A stretch of 64,000 bases of DNA, from the NCBI RefSeq assembly GCF_000285535.1, contig NZ_HE610986.1:399760-463759 (forward strand). The letters run 5' to 3'. Below the pieces are notes generated by a model that saw nothing but the letters and a program-made list of their open reading frames with translations, did no database searches and had not been told where the DNA came from. The position numbers were made by a program, and so were the translations under genes. Shown piece by piece: positions 34,397 through 43,214 of this stretch (position 1 is the first letter of the stretch; each line of letters starts with the position of its first letter). The DNA is from Bacillus timonensis. GTDB lineage: Bacteria; Bacillota; Bacilli; Bacillales; Bacillaceae_L.

Positions 34397-36008
34397 TGGA
34401 CTCACCATCCTTTTGCCCATTCAATGTCGACATCGGAATCCTTTCTTCTTTAGGGTCCATTCTTTTAGCATCCTGTGGCTGTAACTCAGCAGGCCGATTC
34501 TTTAACCATCGAAGAGGAGCACGAATAAAGGAATCTTTCATGCCCGTAAAATTCCCTGGGGCAACAGGTGCCATATACGGAATACCGAAGGAACGCAATG
34601 ATAGCATATGATTGAGGATGAAGATTACTCCAAACGCTAAACCTAGTAAACCGAAAGTTCCAGCGAGAATGATTAAGGGGAAACGGAGCATCCGAAAAGC
34701 GGTTGCTGCATTATACGAAGGTGTTGCGAACGACCCGATTGTTGATAATGCGATAATGACAACTGTAATGGGACTAACAAATCCAGCCATAACAGCCGCT
34801 TGTCCAATAACAAGCACACCCACAATCGACAGCGCACCACCGACCTGCTGTGGCATTCGGACAGTTGCTTCACGTAATATCTCCATCGCCACCTCCATCA
34901 GGAACACTTCAATAAACACCGGGAAGGGAACCCCGGCACGACCGCTCGATGCAGCAACAACAAATTTTGCTGGAATCATCTCTGGATGATACGAAAGAAC
35001 GGTTACATAAAAGGACGAAAACGTTAAGGAAAATATGAGAGACATAAAACGAATTAGTCGAATCGCACTCGTAATCAAGTATCTCTCATTATAATCCTCA
35101 CTCGTTTGATAAAATTGATTAAAAGTGGCCGGTACAACCAATACAAACGGTGAACCATCTACTATAAGTACAACTCTACCCTCTAGTAAATTACCTACCG
35201 CTTTATCTGGCCGTTCCGTATTTTGAACTTGTGGAAACGGGGAACGAGGGTTATCCTCAATAAACTGCTCAATATATCCAGCATCCAGTATCCGGTCGAT
35301 ATCAATCCTTTTTAAACGCTTTTTTACCTCATTCAATAACTCTTTGTTCACAATATCCTCTATATAACAAATTCCCACTCTCGTTTTTGTGCGTCTGCCG
35401 ATTTCCGTATGTTCTACTCTGAACTCAGGTACAGGCAACCGATAACGTAGGAGAGAAACATTCGTCATGATTTGTTCAATAAACCCGTCTCGAGAACCTC
35501 GAACCACTCTCTCCGTCTCAGGTTGTGTAAGACTCCGTTTTTCAGGCTTGAAAGTATCAAGTAGGAGTGCATGATTGGAACCATCTAGTAAAACGATACA
35601 TTTCCCTCGTAACAGACCAGACAGTAAGGTTGATAGTCTCGATTCGGATGTTCCTGAACAATGATAGAGCACATCTTCAAGTATGGCGGACGTGAGACTT
35701 TTTGCACTAAGTTCGGATGCAAAATAGGACTCACTGAGTTTCCTCTCTTGAAGAGGCTTAATTATATCCCTATCTAATTTTTCTTGATCAACTAAGCTAC
35801 TCATATAAAGCACAACAGAGAAGGTTTCACCAAATAAACGAAACCTTCTCGTTGAAAAATCGATATCTTTTTCGAATATTTGTTTAAACTCCTTAACTGT
35901 TTCTCCGACATCACCGCTTATCTCAACCTGCTCTGATTCTAAGATTCGATTCTCAGGTAAGGAGACTTTCTGTTGATGGTTTTCTTTCTTTTTAAAAAAT
36001 GACGGCAT
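34389..36008 (-). CDS. GerA-type germinant receptor subunit
   Basis: This 539-aa protein has a large soluble N-terminal domain (about 1-270) and five to six membrane segments between about residues 280 and 480. Family marks include DGFIEQIMTNVSLLRYRLP, ICYIEDIVNKELLNEVKKRL, LLEGRVVLIVDGSPFVLVVP and GRAGVPFPVFIEVFLMEV. The start (MPSFFKKKENHQQ) has AAAGGAGG upstream. It is the first gene of the operon and is presumably forespore expressed, but I could not identify a sigma-G promoter with confidence. Confidence 0.93.
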   Translation of the reverse strand: MPSFFKKKENHQQKVSLPENRILESEQVEISGDVGETVKEFKQIFEKDIDFSTRRFRLFGETFSVVLYMSSLVDQEKLDRDIIKPLQERKLSESYFASELSAKSLTSAILEDVLYHCSGTSESRLSTLLSGLLRGKCIVLLDGSNHALLLDTFKPEKRSLTQPETERVVRGSRDGFIEQIMTNVSLLRYRLPVPEFRVEHTEIGRRTKTRVGICYIEDIVNKELLNEVKKRLKRIDIDRILDAGYIEQFIEDNPRSPFPQVQNTERPDKAVGNLLEGRVVLIVDGSPFVLVVPATFNQFYQTSEDYNERYLITSAIRLIRFMSLIFSLTFSSFYVTVLSYHPEMIPAKFVVAASSGRAGVPFPVFIEVFLMEVAMEILREATVRMPQQVGGALSIVGVLVIGQAAVMAGFVSPITVVIIALSTIGSFATPSYNAATAFRMLRFPLIILAGTFGLLGLAFGVIFILNHMLSLRSFGIPYMAPVAPGNFTGMKDSFIRAPLRWLKNRPAELQPQDAKRMDPKEERIPMSTLNGQKDGESNG

Positions 36009-36321
36009 CCTTCTCCCTCCTTTAATAAGGTATTTTGTTTCATACACTTTTTCCCATGCATAATTCGGGAAATATAGTACTTTTTTAGGCCTTTTGGATT
36101 ATAGGGTAGTTGAATGAGGCAAAAAGTTAGAGAGAAGGGGAAGCAAAAGAAAAGTCGCTGTTGGTCCTACCCCCTATTTTTTAAATTGAAGAAAAATTGT
36201 TCATTAAATGGGTTCAGGATGTAAAGGATTATTCAGCAGGGAGGTCGGTAGGGTTGTATTTCATCACCAACATTAAAATCGTAAATATAATACATTAGAC
36301 GAATAAGGAGGGTTAAATAAG
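36009..36321. other. Divergent control region of the germination operon and the GFHG-repeat gene
   Basis: This 313-base stretch separates gerA (minus) from a sporulation-like gene (plus). It should hold at least two promoters, but no convincing sigma-A, sigma-G or sigma-K pair could be picked out. No gene is seen in it. Confidence 0.4.
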
Positions 36322-36615
36322 ATGAATGATTTCAGACTAACAAGCAGCGTACGGCAACCATTATTTCCATGGTACTTTGGTGTCCCGTATTTTTCACCTG
36401 GAGGATACCCCCAATATGGATCAGGTTTTTTATATACCCCTTCGTTCCAACCATTTCCACTCATACCCATAACACCATCGTTTGGCGGCCAACTCGTTGG
36501 TGGTTTTCATGGGGCTCACGGTTTTCATGGTTCACATGGATTTCACGGAGGAGGTTTCCACGGTTATCACGGTGGAGGATATTCGGGAGGAGGACATCAC
36601 GGCCGTTCCTTTTAA
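36322..36615 (+). CDS. Gly/His-rich repeat protein (GFHG repeats), probable spore-associated
   Basis: This 97-aa protein has an aromatic and proline-rich N-terminal half (LFPWYFGVPYFSPGGYPQYG) and a C-terminal half built of repeated HGAHGFHGSHGFHG-type units, giving about fifteen histidines and many glycines. It starts with ATG behind AAGGAGGG. Gly/His-rich low-complexity proteins occur in Bacillus spore coats and may bind metal or cross-link. The setting between a germinant receptor and a YjcZ-type gene supports a spore role; there is no direct evidence. Confidence 0.7.
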   Translation: MNDFRLTSSVRQPLFPWYFGVPYFSPGGYPQYGSGFLYTPSFQPFPLIPITPSFGGQLVGGFHGAHGFHGSHGFHGGGFHGYHGGGYSGGGHHGRSF

Positions 36616-36804
36616 CCCATTAAGCCCATTACGCTAAGTCCTTCTACTAACTTCTTTAAAGATTCTAGTTGTTGGGGCTCGTTCCCTTTTTATAAATTCT
36701 ATAACTAGTTAAGAAAACTATTTTAATAGAATCTAATCGATTTGTCCGTTTCAAAATATATCACTTCCTCATCTACTAGTAAGGAAAAGGGAGGTGAAAT
36801 ATAA

Positions 36805-36990
36805 ATGTATCGTTCAAGACCAGTCTATAATCCTCCAAAATATCGAGTTCGAAACGAATATGTCAGACGAGTCCACCCTATCATCCAACCAATTGTCGAA
36901 GTTAATCGTATTAATGTAATTGATGTACCAAAACGTATTATTAAACCAATAAGAAGAACTGAAGTTGTGCATCATAGACGTAGATACTAA
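36805..36990 (+). CDS. Small basic protein, possibly CotD-like coat protein
   Basis: This 61-aa protein is basic and rich in Val, Ile, Pro and Arg. The stretch HPIIQPIVEVNRINVIDVPK resembles the HPxVxPxV-type core of CotD-like coat proteins, although the cysteines and histidines of CotD are absent. An excellent GGGAGGTGA site precedes the ATG. A CATCTACTA motif about 30 bases upstream is one mismatch from the sigma-K -10 consensus. The coat assignment is tentative. Confidence 0.6.
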   Translation: MYRSRPVYNPPKYRVRNEYVRRVHPIIQPIVEVNRINVIDVPKRIIKPIRRTEVVHHRRRY

Positions 36991-37037
36991 TCGTGTTGTA
37001 ATTCCACACTTGTCCATGTCGTGTTCTATTGTTGATG

Positions 37038-37046
37038 CATAGACTA
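37038..37046 (+). promoter_or_regulatory. Candidate sigma-K -10 element before the YjcZ-type gene
   Basis: CATAGACTA matches the late-mother-cell CATAnnnTA consensus and lies 30 bases before the start codon, leaving a short leader with an AGGGGG site. A clear -35 AC motif at the right distance is not evident. Confidence 0.4.
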
Positions 37047-37075
37047 TGCTATCTTTGAAAAAAGGGGGTGTATCT

Positions 37076-37183
37076 ATGGGCTACGAAGGCGGATACGGTT
37101 CGGGAGCAGGATTCGCATTAATTGTTGTGCTCTTCATCCTACTAGTCATTGTCGGGACTGCTTACGTTGGCGGCGGGTACTAA
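37076..37183 (+). CDS. YjcZ-family small sporulation protein
   Basis: This 35-aa protein begins [20 protein letters not shown] and continues with [15 protein letters not shown], the Gly/Tyr-rich ends around one membrane segment that define the YjcZ family. Such proteins are made late in sporulation in Bacillus and are of unknown function. The ATG follows AAAGGGGG. It is the third small plus-strand gene beside the ger operon. Confidence 0.9.
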   Translation: MGYEGGYGSGAGFALIVVLFILLVIVGTAYVGGGY

Positions 37184-37217
37184 TCCCCCCACTTGTCATT
37201 GAGAAGTTGAAACCCTA

Positions 37218-37256
37218 GTAAATAGTCCCCACCTTCAAAAGGTCGGGACTATTTAC
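37218..37256. terminator. Bidirectional terminator between the YjcZ and VOC genes
   Basis: A long stem (GTAAATAGTCCC / GGGACTATTTAC, extended by ACCTT / AAGGT after a C-C mismatch) with a three-base loop; T-rich on the plus side. It serves the YjcZ-type gene and lies four bases after the convergent VOC stop. Confidence 0.85.
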
Positions 37257-37259
37257 AAA

Positions 37260-37637
37260 TTATTTTTTCTCCATAACCGCAAAGTAATTTTCTTCATTAT
37301 CGGCAAAGTTAAATACTTTACCTGAAGGCATTGATACAATTTCGCCTACTGTCACATTTTTGCTTGATAAGTTGCTATGTAGTTGTTCAAGGTTCTCTGT
37401 AAAAAACATTAAAGAAGGTGTACCAAGATGTAAGTCAGGTGACATTTTCGCAACGAATTCCTTGTTGTGTAGAATAATGCTTGTTTCTGCATCCTTTTTA
37501 GGAGCGATTTCAATCCATCTCATTTGGCCATTATCTTCCTCAGCAATGACCGAAAAGCCCAATTTTTCTGTCCAAAATTTGACTGTCTCGTCTTGATTAT
37601 GTACATATAACATAATTTGTCCCACTTGATTAAACAT
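37260..37637 (-). CDS. VOC-family protein (extradiol dioxygenase-like)
   Basis: This 125-aa protein has the VOC layout: GQIMLYVHNQDETVKFWTEK at the start, a central MRWIEIAPKKDAETSIILH, and the terminal GKVFNFADNEENYFAVME strand that usually supplies a metal-binding acid. It is like the small VOC proteins common in Bacillus with no assigned substrate. Monocistronic. Confidence 0.88.
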   Translation of the reverse strand: MFNQVGQIMLYVHNQDETVKFWTEKLGFSVIAEEDNGQMRWIEIAPKKDAETSIILHNKEFVAKMSPDLHLGTPSLMFFTENLEQLHSNLSSKNVTVGEIVSMPSGKVFNFADNEENYFAVMEKK

Positions 37638-37882
37638 ACGGATTTTCTCCCTTTCTGGAAATTTGACATCTAGTACTTATATGTTCCCAATTGGTCAACA
37701 AACGAATCAGTATCACCCAATATAAGTAGTAAAACTAACACCAGGTGCATTTCTTCCTTTGTCGATTAGGTTCCTCTTTTAGCTTTTTGATCAATTGCCT
37801 ACATATATAGTCTTTAGTTCATCTTCCACAATTTTAATATGATTCTGCCTTTGTTCTTGTCCAACGTTGCCGAGATACCCTC

Positions 37883-38326
37883 CTACTGATCCTCAATCAC
37901 TAGCATATTAGACTCATCGAATTCCCACATTTCCCCGTATGCCACTTCCCAATAGTAGCCATCAAGGTCCGCAAAATAGCCCCCATAGCCACCCCAATCG
38001 GTTTTTTTAGGCGCTTTTTGAATGATTGCTCCCGCAAGCTCTGCCTTTTTTAAAACCTCATCCACTTCTTCCATGGATTTAGCGTTATATGCAAGCGTTA
38101 TCCCTGGAAATCCTGTTCCAATTTTAGGAGGATAATCTTCATTAATATCCAACGCCAATTCCTCGATGGGATAAAGAGCAATTCTCGTACCTTCATTTCT
38201 GAAAAAAATAATGTCTGGATTCGATTCGGTACCTCTTATGGAAGTATCAAACCCTAGTTTTTTGAAAAAGTTATGCGACTTAACAATGTCCTTTGTGCCG
38301 AGTGTGATAAGGTTTAGTCTATTCAT
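37883..38326 (-). CDS. VOC-family protein (glyoxalase-like)
   Basis: This 147-aa VOC protein shows NLITLGTKDIVKSHNFFKKL at the start, GFPGITLAYNAKSMEEVDEV in the middle and WGGYGGYFADLDGYYWEVAY at the end, which is the GYF-DPDGxxWE signature of this subgroup. A second VOC gene lies 245 bases away, but the two differ clearly and are not a recent duplicate. Ligand unknown. Confidence 0.88.
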   Translation of the reverse strand: MNRLNLITLGTKDIVKSHNFFKKLGFDTSIRGTESNPDIIFFRNEGTRIALYPIEELALDINEDYPPKIGTGFPGITLAYNAKSMEEVDEVLKKAELAGAIIQKAPKKTDWGGYGGYFADLDGYYWEVAYGEMWEFDESNMLVIEDQ

Positions 38327-38424
38327 CCTTTTTCCTCCTCAACAGTCTTTGCTAATGTAGTTCTCCAAATTCACCCAATTACCTTCTTTATATTATTTAA
38401 AATTTATTGTCCAGTCTCCTAGTT

Positions 38425-38880
38425 CTATAAATCTCGAGATAGACGAATCATATCCCTACACTGTATTCCATTCTCAAAAATCTCTTCCTGATAGTGCCTA
38501 ATGAAAAAGTCTCTATCAATACCCGTTATTCTAAAACCACATTTTTGATAAAGGGCGAATTGTCCTATACTGGAATTTCCAGTTCCAATTTCAATTGTTT
38601 TGTACCCTTTTCCTTTGGCTGTTTGAATGGCATTCATTACTAACATTTTCCCTATACCTTTACCCTGATGTTTTTCTGCAACTGAAACATTCACCAGCTC
38701 CACAGTTTCTGGTCTTGTGGGGAGTAATACAAAAACGCCAACCACCTTTCGATCATTCTCTACAATAAAGCAATCTCCTCTTTTTACATACTCCTCAACA
38801 ATTTTTCGAGAAGGGTCCGCTGCTAATAACAAATCTAATGGCGGGTTTTCATCTTTATTTAGCAATCTAATCTCCATCAT
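38425..38880 (-). CDS. GNAT-family N-acetyltransferase
   Basis: This 151-aa GNAT protein has the acetyl-CoA loop VAEKHQGKGIGKMLVMNAIQ and the following EIGTGNSSIGQFALYQKCGF motif that fits the aminoglycoside/YesJ-like branch. It ends in the FFIRHYQEEIFENGIQCRDM segment, also common in that branch. The ATG follows AGAGGAG. Substrate unknown. Confidence 0.9.
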   Translation of the reverse strand: MMEIRLLNKDENPPLDLLLAADPSRKIVEEYVKRGDCFIVENDRKVVGVFVLLPTRPETVELVNVSVAEKHQGKGIGKMLVMNAIQTAKGKGYKTIEIGTGNSSIGQFALYQKCGFRITGIDRDFFIRHYQEEIFENGIQCRDMIRLSRDL

Positions 38881-38957
38881 GTTCTCCTCTAAATTAAAAA
38901 TTATGACTTATTTTTACTATATTATATTCCATGCACCGTTAGCTAACTAACTCCAAT

Positions 38958-38990
38958 AAAAAATGCCTTAATCCTGCTTGGATTAAGGCA
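38958..38990 (-). terminator. Terminator of the permease gene
   Basis: A perfect 11-bp stem (TGCCTTAATCC / GGATTAAGGCA) with loop TGCTT, followed on the minus strand by six T, 29 bases after the permease stop. Member of the shared terminator set. Confidence 0.92.
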
Positions 38991-39018
38991 CTCTCTCGTA
39001 CAAATGAAAATATGACAA

Positions 39019-40092
39019 TTAGTTTAAAAAGAACATTCCAACGAGTCCACTTAAGGTACTTAAAATAACAACAGAAGCTGCCACGAAGAACAATACCTTT
39101 TTAGGAAAAGACCGGCCGACGAGCAACAATGATGGAAGACTCACGGATGGTAACGCGATTAAAAGTGCAGCTGCGGGGCCGCCGCCAAGTCCAAACGAGA
39201 TAAAGGTTTGAATAATTGGAATTTCTGCTGCAGTCGGAATGACAAACAGCATACCAGCAATCGCAAAGCCTATTACAATTAAAAGACTGTTAGCAGCCGC
39301 ATCGCTGATATTCGGGAACAACCATACGCGCACCGCACCCATAATCAAAACGGATAAAACATAAGTGGGAACGATGTAAAGAATCATACTGCCCATGGAT
39401 TTCAGCCATCTGGAAGCGAAAGAACCTTTTGCTTCTTTATCCGCTTTTTCTAGAACTTTTTCAATATCTACCGGATTAGCATTCGGTGCAAAACGGTTTG
39501 CCAGATAACTTACACCAAATGTTAAGATAATCCCAAAAAACAAACGAAGCACAGTAAACTTCCACGATAATACAAATGTCATAAAAATTAATGTTGCCGG
39601 ATTAAGCGTAGGATTGCCTAGCCAAAAAGCTAAACTTGCTCCAACTGAAACATTCTTTTTACGCATCCCGACTGCAATTGGTGCTGCACAGCAGGTGCAC
39701 ATCATTCCTGGAAGTGATGCAAGCCCGGCTGCAGCAGTACTTCCGAATGTGGTTTTACCAAATACTTTTAACAGCCAGTTAGCTGGCAGTAAAACTTGAA
39801 TCAACGAACCTAGTAATATACCAAGTATAGCTGCCTTCCAAACAGCATTAAAGTAAGTAAGAGCATAAGACCATGCACTCGCCCAGGATGCAGATTGCAT
39901 ATCAGTATTGTTACCTAAAATCGACTCGCCAATTGAATGGGTTGTCACAGCAATAATCGACTTATCATAATAAGGAAGCCATTTTACGTACAAGAGTCCT
40001 GCAATTGTTATCAATAAAAAGATAATAGCATACATAGCGGCTCTTCTGGATTTTTTTGGTTCTATTCCCAAGGATGTGTTTACTTGAGCCAT
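39019..40092 (-). CDS. ArsP/UPF0718-type permease
   Basis: This 357-aa protein has about eight membrane segments in two related halves and belongs to the COG0701 (ArsP_1) permeases. The conserved PGMMCTCCAAPIAVGMRKKN with three cysteines and the FWLGNPTLNPATLIFM segment are clear. Some members export organoarsenicals; others have unknown substrates. The cysteine cluster is compatible with a thiophilic substrate. The chosen ATG (MAQVNTS) has GGGGGA six bases upstream. No ars gene is nearby. Confidence 0.88.
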   Translation of the reverse strand: MAQVNTSLGIEPKKSRRAAMYAIIFLLITIAGLLYVKWLPYYDKSIIAVTTHSIGESILGNNTDMQSASWASAWSYALTYFNAVWKAAILGILLGSLIQVLLPANWLLKVFGKTTFGSTAAAGLASLPGMMCTCCAAPIAVGMRKKNVSVGASLAFWLGNPTLNPATLIFMTFVLSWKFTVLRLFFGIILTFGVSYLANRFAPNANPVDIEKVLEKADKEAKGSFASRWLKSMGSMILYIVPTYVLSVLIMGAVRVWLFPNISDAAANSLLIVIGFAIAGMLFVIPTAAEIPIIQTFISFGLGGGPAAALLIALPSVSLPSLLLVGRSFPKKVLFFVAASVVILSTLSGLVGMFFLN

Positions 40093-40536
40093 TTTCATTC
40101 CCCCATAACATTTTTTACAACCTTAAAATTATATCATATTTATAAAGGAAAGATTCTTTTACTGAGCATGGAAATTTCAGGTGGATTTGTATGTCATGAT
40201 CATAACAATAAGTTGAAACCATGCAATAAACCACTCATTCCTCTTTGGCAAGAGAATAGCAGACAGCTTATACTACATGCTATGTACGTTTTCTAAATGA
40301 TAAATTCCCTATACTCTCTTTACTCATTTTGGTTTGGTACTGGCATAAATTCTAGTAATCCAGCGTATTTATATTTACCATCCTCAGTTTAAAAACAATC
40401 TGATTTTTTCCTTTATGTGAGCCAGATTAATAAACAACTCATAAAAATGCACACAGTAGCCCACGAGACCTTTCTCATTTTTATTTTTCGAATACAAGTC
40501 TATCAAGGATTAAGAAAGTGAAAGAGGGTTAGGGGA
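40093..40536. other. Spacer without recognised gene
   Basis: About 440 bases contain no frame with a ribosome site, no clear terminator and no repeat seen elsewhere. A weak GCATGG...CCATGC dyad near 40170-40225 is the only structure seen. Confidence 0.3.
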
Positions 40537-40863
40537 ATGAAGAGTAAAATACATCGGTGCAATTGTAGAAATACTTGGACAGTCCAAAACAGGAAGCGAT
40601 CTCTTACCGCAGACACAATGCTTCTTAATGGAAAATGGTATGTAGAATTGAAACCTGAAAGGACATACAATCCTAAAGGATTTGTTGCAACTGATAATAG
40701 TGAAGAAATTATTATAAATCCATCAGAACAATTAATTAAACGATTTGATAAAATAAAAAAACTTGTTTACGACAAAGAAAATGTAACTTTTAATGTGAAT
40801 CACGGGGAATATCTATATTTTGCATATGATGGTGCTTGTTACATTCTTCAAATCAAAAAGTAG
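40537..40863 (+). CDS. Hypothetical protein, 108 aa
   Basis: No family is recognised. The protein starts MKSKIHRCNCRNTWTVQNRK, with two cysteines, and then alternates short beta-like stretches (DTMLLNGKWYVELKPER, GEYLYFAYDGACYILQIKK) with a central helix (EQLIKRFDKIKKLVYDKE). A ribosome binding site (GGTTAGGGG) precedes the ATG. Nothing around it suggests a role; it may be of recent or phage origin. Confidence 0.6.
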   Translation: MKSKIHRCNCRNTWTVQNRKRSLTADTMLLNGKWYVELKPERTYNPKGFVATDNSEEIIINPSEQLIKRFDKIKKLVYDKENVTFNVNHGEYLYFAYDGACYILQIKK

Positions 40864-40985
40864 CAAATTATTCACATCGTCTTACAAAGTAAAGCTGATT
40901 GAACAGCTAGTTTGCTTTTATGCACTGTTTTGCAATCATAAACCGAACCCGTTTTTCAACTTCACACCTTCACTTTTCCTACATA

Positions 40986-41025
40986 AAAACAGGATGGCCC
41001 AACGATAGGGCTCATCCTGTTTTTT
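40986..41025. terminator. Bidirectional terminator before the FMN reductase end
   Basis: A stem of AAAACAGGATGGCCC against GGGCTCATCCTGTTTT (one mismatch) with a short loop, flanked by A and T runs. It serves the convergent FMN reductase gene and possibly the gene at 40537. Confidence 0.85.
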
Positions 41026-41031
41026 CCATCA

Positions 41032-41625
41032 TTAGCGAACTGTTTTTAAAGCTCCGCTCCAAGATACTACTTGGTCTAGCATTAAGTTTACATTGTCTAG
41101 GTGTAAAGCTTGTGGTTTGAACTCTGAACCATTTTCAAAGTCAGTGAATAAAGAAAGTGTTGGATGTGTACGAACGTCCGCAATCATTAATTCACCCATG
41201 ATTCCACGTAGGTGTTCAGCAGCACGTGCACCACCAGTTGAACCGTAGCTTACAATACCAGCAGCTTTGTTATTCCAAGCTTCACGAGCAAGGTCTAATG
41301 CATTTTTCAATGCTCCAGTGATTGAGTGGTTATATTCTTGAACAATGAATACAAATCCATCAAGGCTAGCTAATTTTTCGTTCCAAGCGCCAATTCCAGG
41401 TGCATCTGCTTCACCAAGGAATGGTAATTTGAAGTCTGCAATATCTACGATTTCGTAGTTTGCATCTCCACGCTTATCAGCGATTTCTTTAACCCATGCT
41501 CCTACTTGGGGACTTACGCGACCTTCGCGTGTACTACCTAAGATAATACCAATGTTTAATTTTTCGTTTGACATTACTTTTTCCTCCTTTTGTTGATTAC
41601 CAAAAAGTTTATCTAGTAAACCCAT
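41032..41625 (-). CDS. NADPH-dependent FMN reductase
   Basis: This 197-aa flavodoxin-fold protein has the FMN-binding GIILGSTREGRVSPQVG loop, the EYNHSITGALKNALDLA signature and YGSTGGARAAEHLRG, all typical of NADPH-dependent FMN/azo/chromate reductases. It has two in-frame ATG starts, each with its own ribosome site: AAAGGAG before MGLLDKLFGNQQ and AAAGGAGG before MSNEKLNIG, 17 codons apart. Either form could be made. The first segment is amphipathic and might target the protein to the membrane. Confidence 0.9.
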   Translation of the reverse strand: MGLLDKLFGNQQKEEKVMSNEKLNIGIILGSTREGRVSPQVGAWVKEIADKRGDANYEIVDIADFKLPFLGEADAPGIGAWNEKLASLDGFVFIVQEYNHSITGALKNALDLAREAWNNKAAGIVSYGSTGGARAAEHLRGIMGELMIADVRTHPTLSLFTDFENGSEFKPQALHLDNVNLMLDQVVSWSGALKTVR

Positions 41626-41773
41626 GTTGTCTCTCCTTTTATATATTAAAGGATATTTTTGTAAAATACCTTTAATTTATTTATCTCCGAAGTATTTATC
41701 TTAACTTCAAGATAAATTCTAAATGAAAAATAGACTCTTGTCAACACAAACGCCTTTAAAAGAACTTAAAATA

Positions 41774-41797
41774 AAAACGCCTAGTTAAACTAAGCGC
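41774..41797 (-). terminator. Hairpin downstream of the YdeI-like gene
   Basis: A short imperfect stem (GCCTAGTT / AACTAAGC) is followed on the minus strand by five T. It lies about 115 bases after the stop. Confidence 0.55.
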
Positions 41798-41912
41798 TCG
41801 CAAACTTTATTCATCAACGATTTCTTCTTGTCGTTTTGTTCGTAGATGATGGATTAACACACGAGCAAAGATGGCCCGCCTTATCTATATCGTACATGTT
41901 TCAACGAACATG

Positions 41913-42509
41913 CTAATCATTTAATCCTTTTCCCTCAAGAATGTGAGGAATGTATTTTTCAATTCTTGATACTCGCGTTTTTGATTGTTTGGCTCCAGAA
42001 AAGTAGAAAATGTATGCTCTTTGCCGTCCCGGTGTCAATGCTTCAAAAGCAGTTTTTAAAGTAGGCATTTCATTAAATTTAGTTTGAAGTTCTTCTGGTA
42101 CTTCGTAATCCTCAGTTTTCTTCAGCTCTACCTTCAACCCAGCTTTTTCAACTGCAATTGCTTCAAGAATATAGGCTTTTATGATTGGTTCTTTTTCTAC
42201 GATTTCTTGTACATTTGTGAAGCGAATTTGGCGCGCCGCCTGAACATTCTCCGTTTGTTGGATGAGAATCCCATGGGGATCTTTTAACAAGGCACCCTTG
42301 TGAAACAGAAGTGCACAATATTCTTTAAATCCATGCATTAAAACGATGTTTTTGTTGTCATACATGTAACATGGATGCATCCACTTAATATCTACCGTTA
42401 GTTCATCACAGTCAAGAATGATATTTCGTAACGCCTCAAATTCTTCTTTCCACTGCTTAGCTTTTTTTAAAAATCCATCAACCTTACGATTCCTTCTATT
42501 CTCTGTCAT
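41913..42509 (-). CDS. YdeI/OmpD-associated family protein (DUF1801-like plus YdeI domain)
   Basis: This 198-aa protein has an N-terminal DUF1801-type domain (VDIKWMHPCYMYDNKNIVLM and YCALLFHKGALLKDPHGI) and a C-terminal YdeI segment (ALTPGRQRAYIFYFSGAKQS with the family's SRIEKYIPHILEGKGLND end). In Bacillus subtilis YdeI-type proteins have been linked to bacteriocin resistance, but most have no assigned role. Monocistronic. Confidence 0.88.
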   Translation of the reverse strand: MTENRRNRKVDGFLKKAKQWKEEFEALRNIILDCDELTVDIKWMHPCYMYDNKNIVLMHGFKEYCALLFHKGALLKDPHGILIQQTENVQAARQIRFTNVQEIVEKEPIIKAYILEAIAVEKAGLKVELKKTEDYEVPEELQTKFNEMPTLKTAFEALTPGRQRAYIFYFSGAKQSKTRVSRIEKYIPHILEGKGLND

Positions 42510-42637
42510 CTAAACACACCTTTACAATTATTCAGTCAGAAAGCAGGAAAGTACACTCTTTCTCAACCTAGTCATGGTGTTATTTTAACTTAACTCAATA
42601 CTCTAAACAATGACTGTAAAATGGTTGGCGGACTAAC

Positions 42638-42677
42638 AAAAAGGGTTACAATCGGCATGAAACCAAATGGTAACCCT
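42638..42677 (-). terminator. Terminator of the PhnB-like VOC gene
   Basis: An eight-bp stem (AGGGTTAC / GTAACCCT) with a long 20-base loop, followed by five T on the minus strand. Confidence 0.65.
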
Positions 42678-42700
42678 TCATTCTTTAATTGTTGTTGTGT

Positions 42701-43108
42701 TTAAGCTTCATGATTAAATTGCCATTGGATGTTGAACTTATCAGTTAGGCTTCCGTACATTTTGCTCCATGGTACTTCTTGCAACTCCATTTGAACAGTA
42801 CCGCCTTCTTTCAACTTTTCGAAAGCATCTTTCATTGCTGCTTCATCGCTACTTATGTATGCAAGTGTAAAATTGTTGCCCATTTTAAATTCCATTCCTG
42901 GAAAATTATCAGAAAACATCAATTTGCTGCCCGCTATCTCTAGGTTCGTATGCATGATTAAATCCTTTGCTCCTGGAGGCAGTTCTTCTTCAGAGTGCAC
43001 CGACCCAAAAGTCATGAATGTAGGTTCTTCAGTTCCAAACACTTTTGCATAAAACTGAACGACCTCTCGAGTATTACCATCAAACACTAAATATGGATTC
43101 AACGCCAT
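42701..43108 (-). CDS. PhnB-like VOC protein (3-demethylubiquinone-9 3-methyltransferase fold)
   Basis: This 135-aa protein has the PhnB-like VOC signature: NPYLVFDGNTREVVQFYAKV, IMHTNLEIAGSKLMFSD, NFTLAYISSDEAAMKDAFEK and the MYGSLTDKFNIQWQFNHE end. PhnB-like proteins are named after a gene near phn loci but are not C-P lyase parts. I chose the ATG (MALNPYLVF) with a GGAG site; the longer frame lacks one. Confidence 0.9.
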   Translation of the reverse strand: MALNPYLVFDGNTREVVQFYAKVFGTEEPTFMTFGSVHSEEELPPGAKDLIMHTNLEIAGSKLMFSDNFPGMEFKMGNNFTLAYISSDEAAMKDAFEKLKEGGTVQMELQEVPWSKMYGSLTDKFNIQWQFNHEA

Positions 43109-43214
43109 AAAATCACTCCTACCATTTTTTATTGTATGCTTGAATTTTAGCATTGTATAGTCTTGTAGTCAAACGTATGTTCCTATTTATTTTTATACCT
43201 TAATCAAAATTTTG

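Noticed and set aside
40084-40296. 70-aa plus-strand frame
   Set aside because: Starts in antisense of the permease start, with no ribosome site and no protein-like pattern.
42701-43108. PhnB-like protein as part of the C-P lyase pathway
   Set aside because: PhnB-type VOC proteins are not C-P lyase subunits, and the gene is 40 kb from the phn operon.
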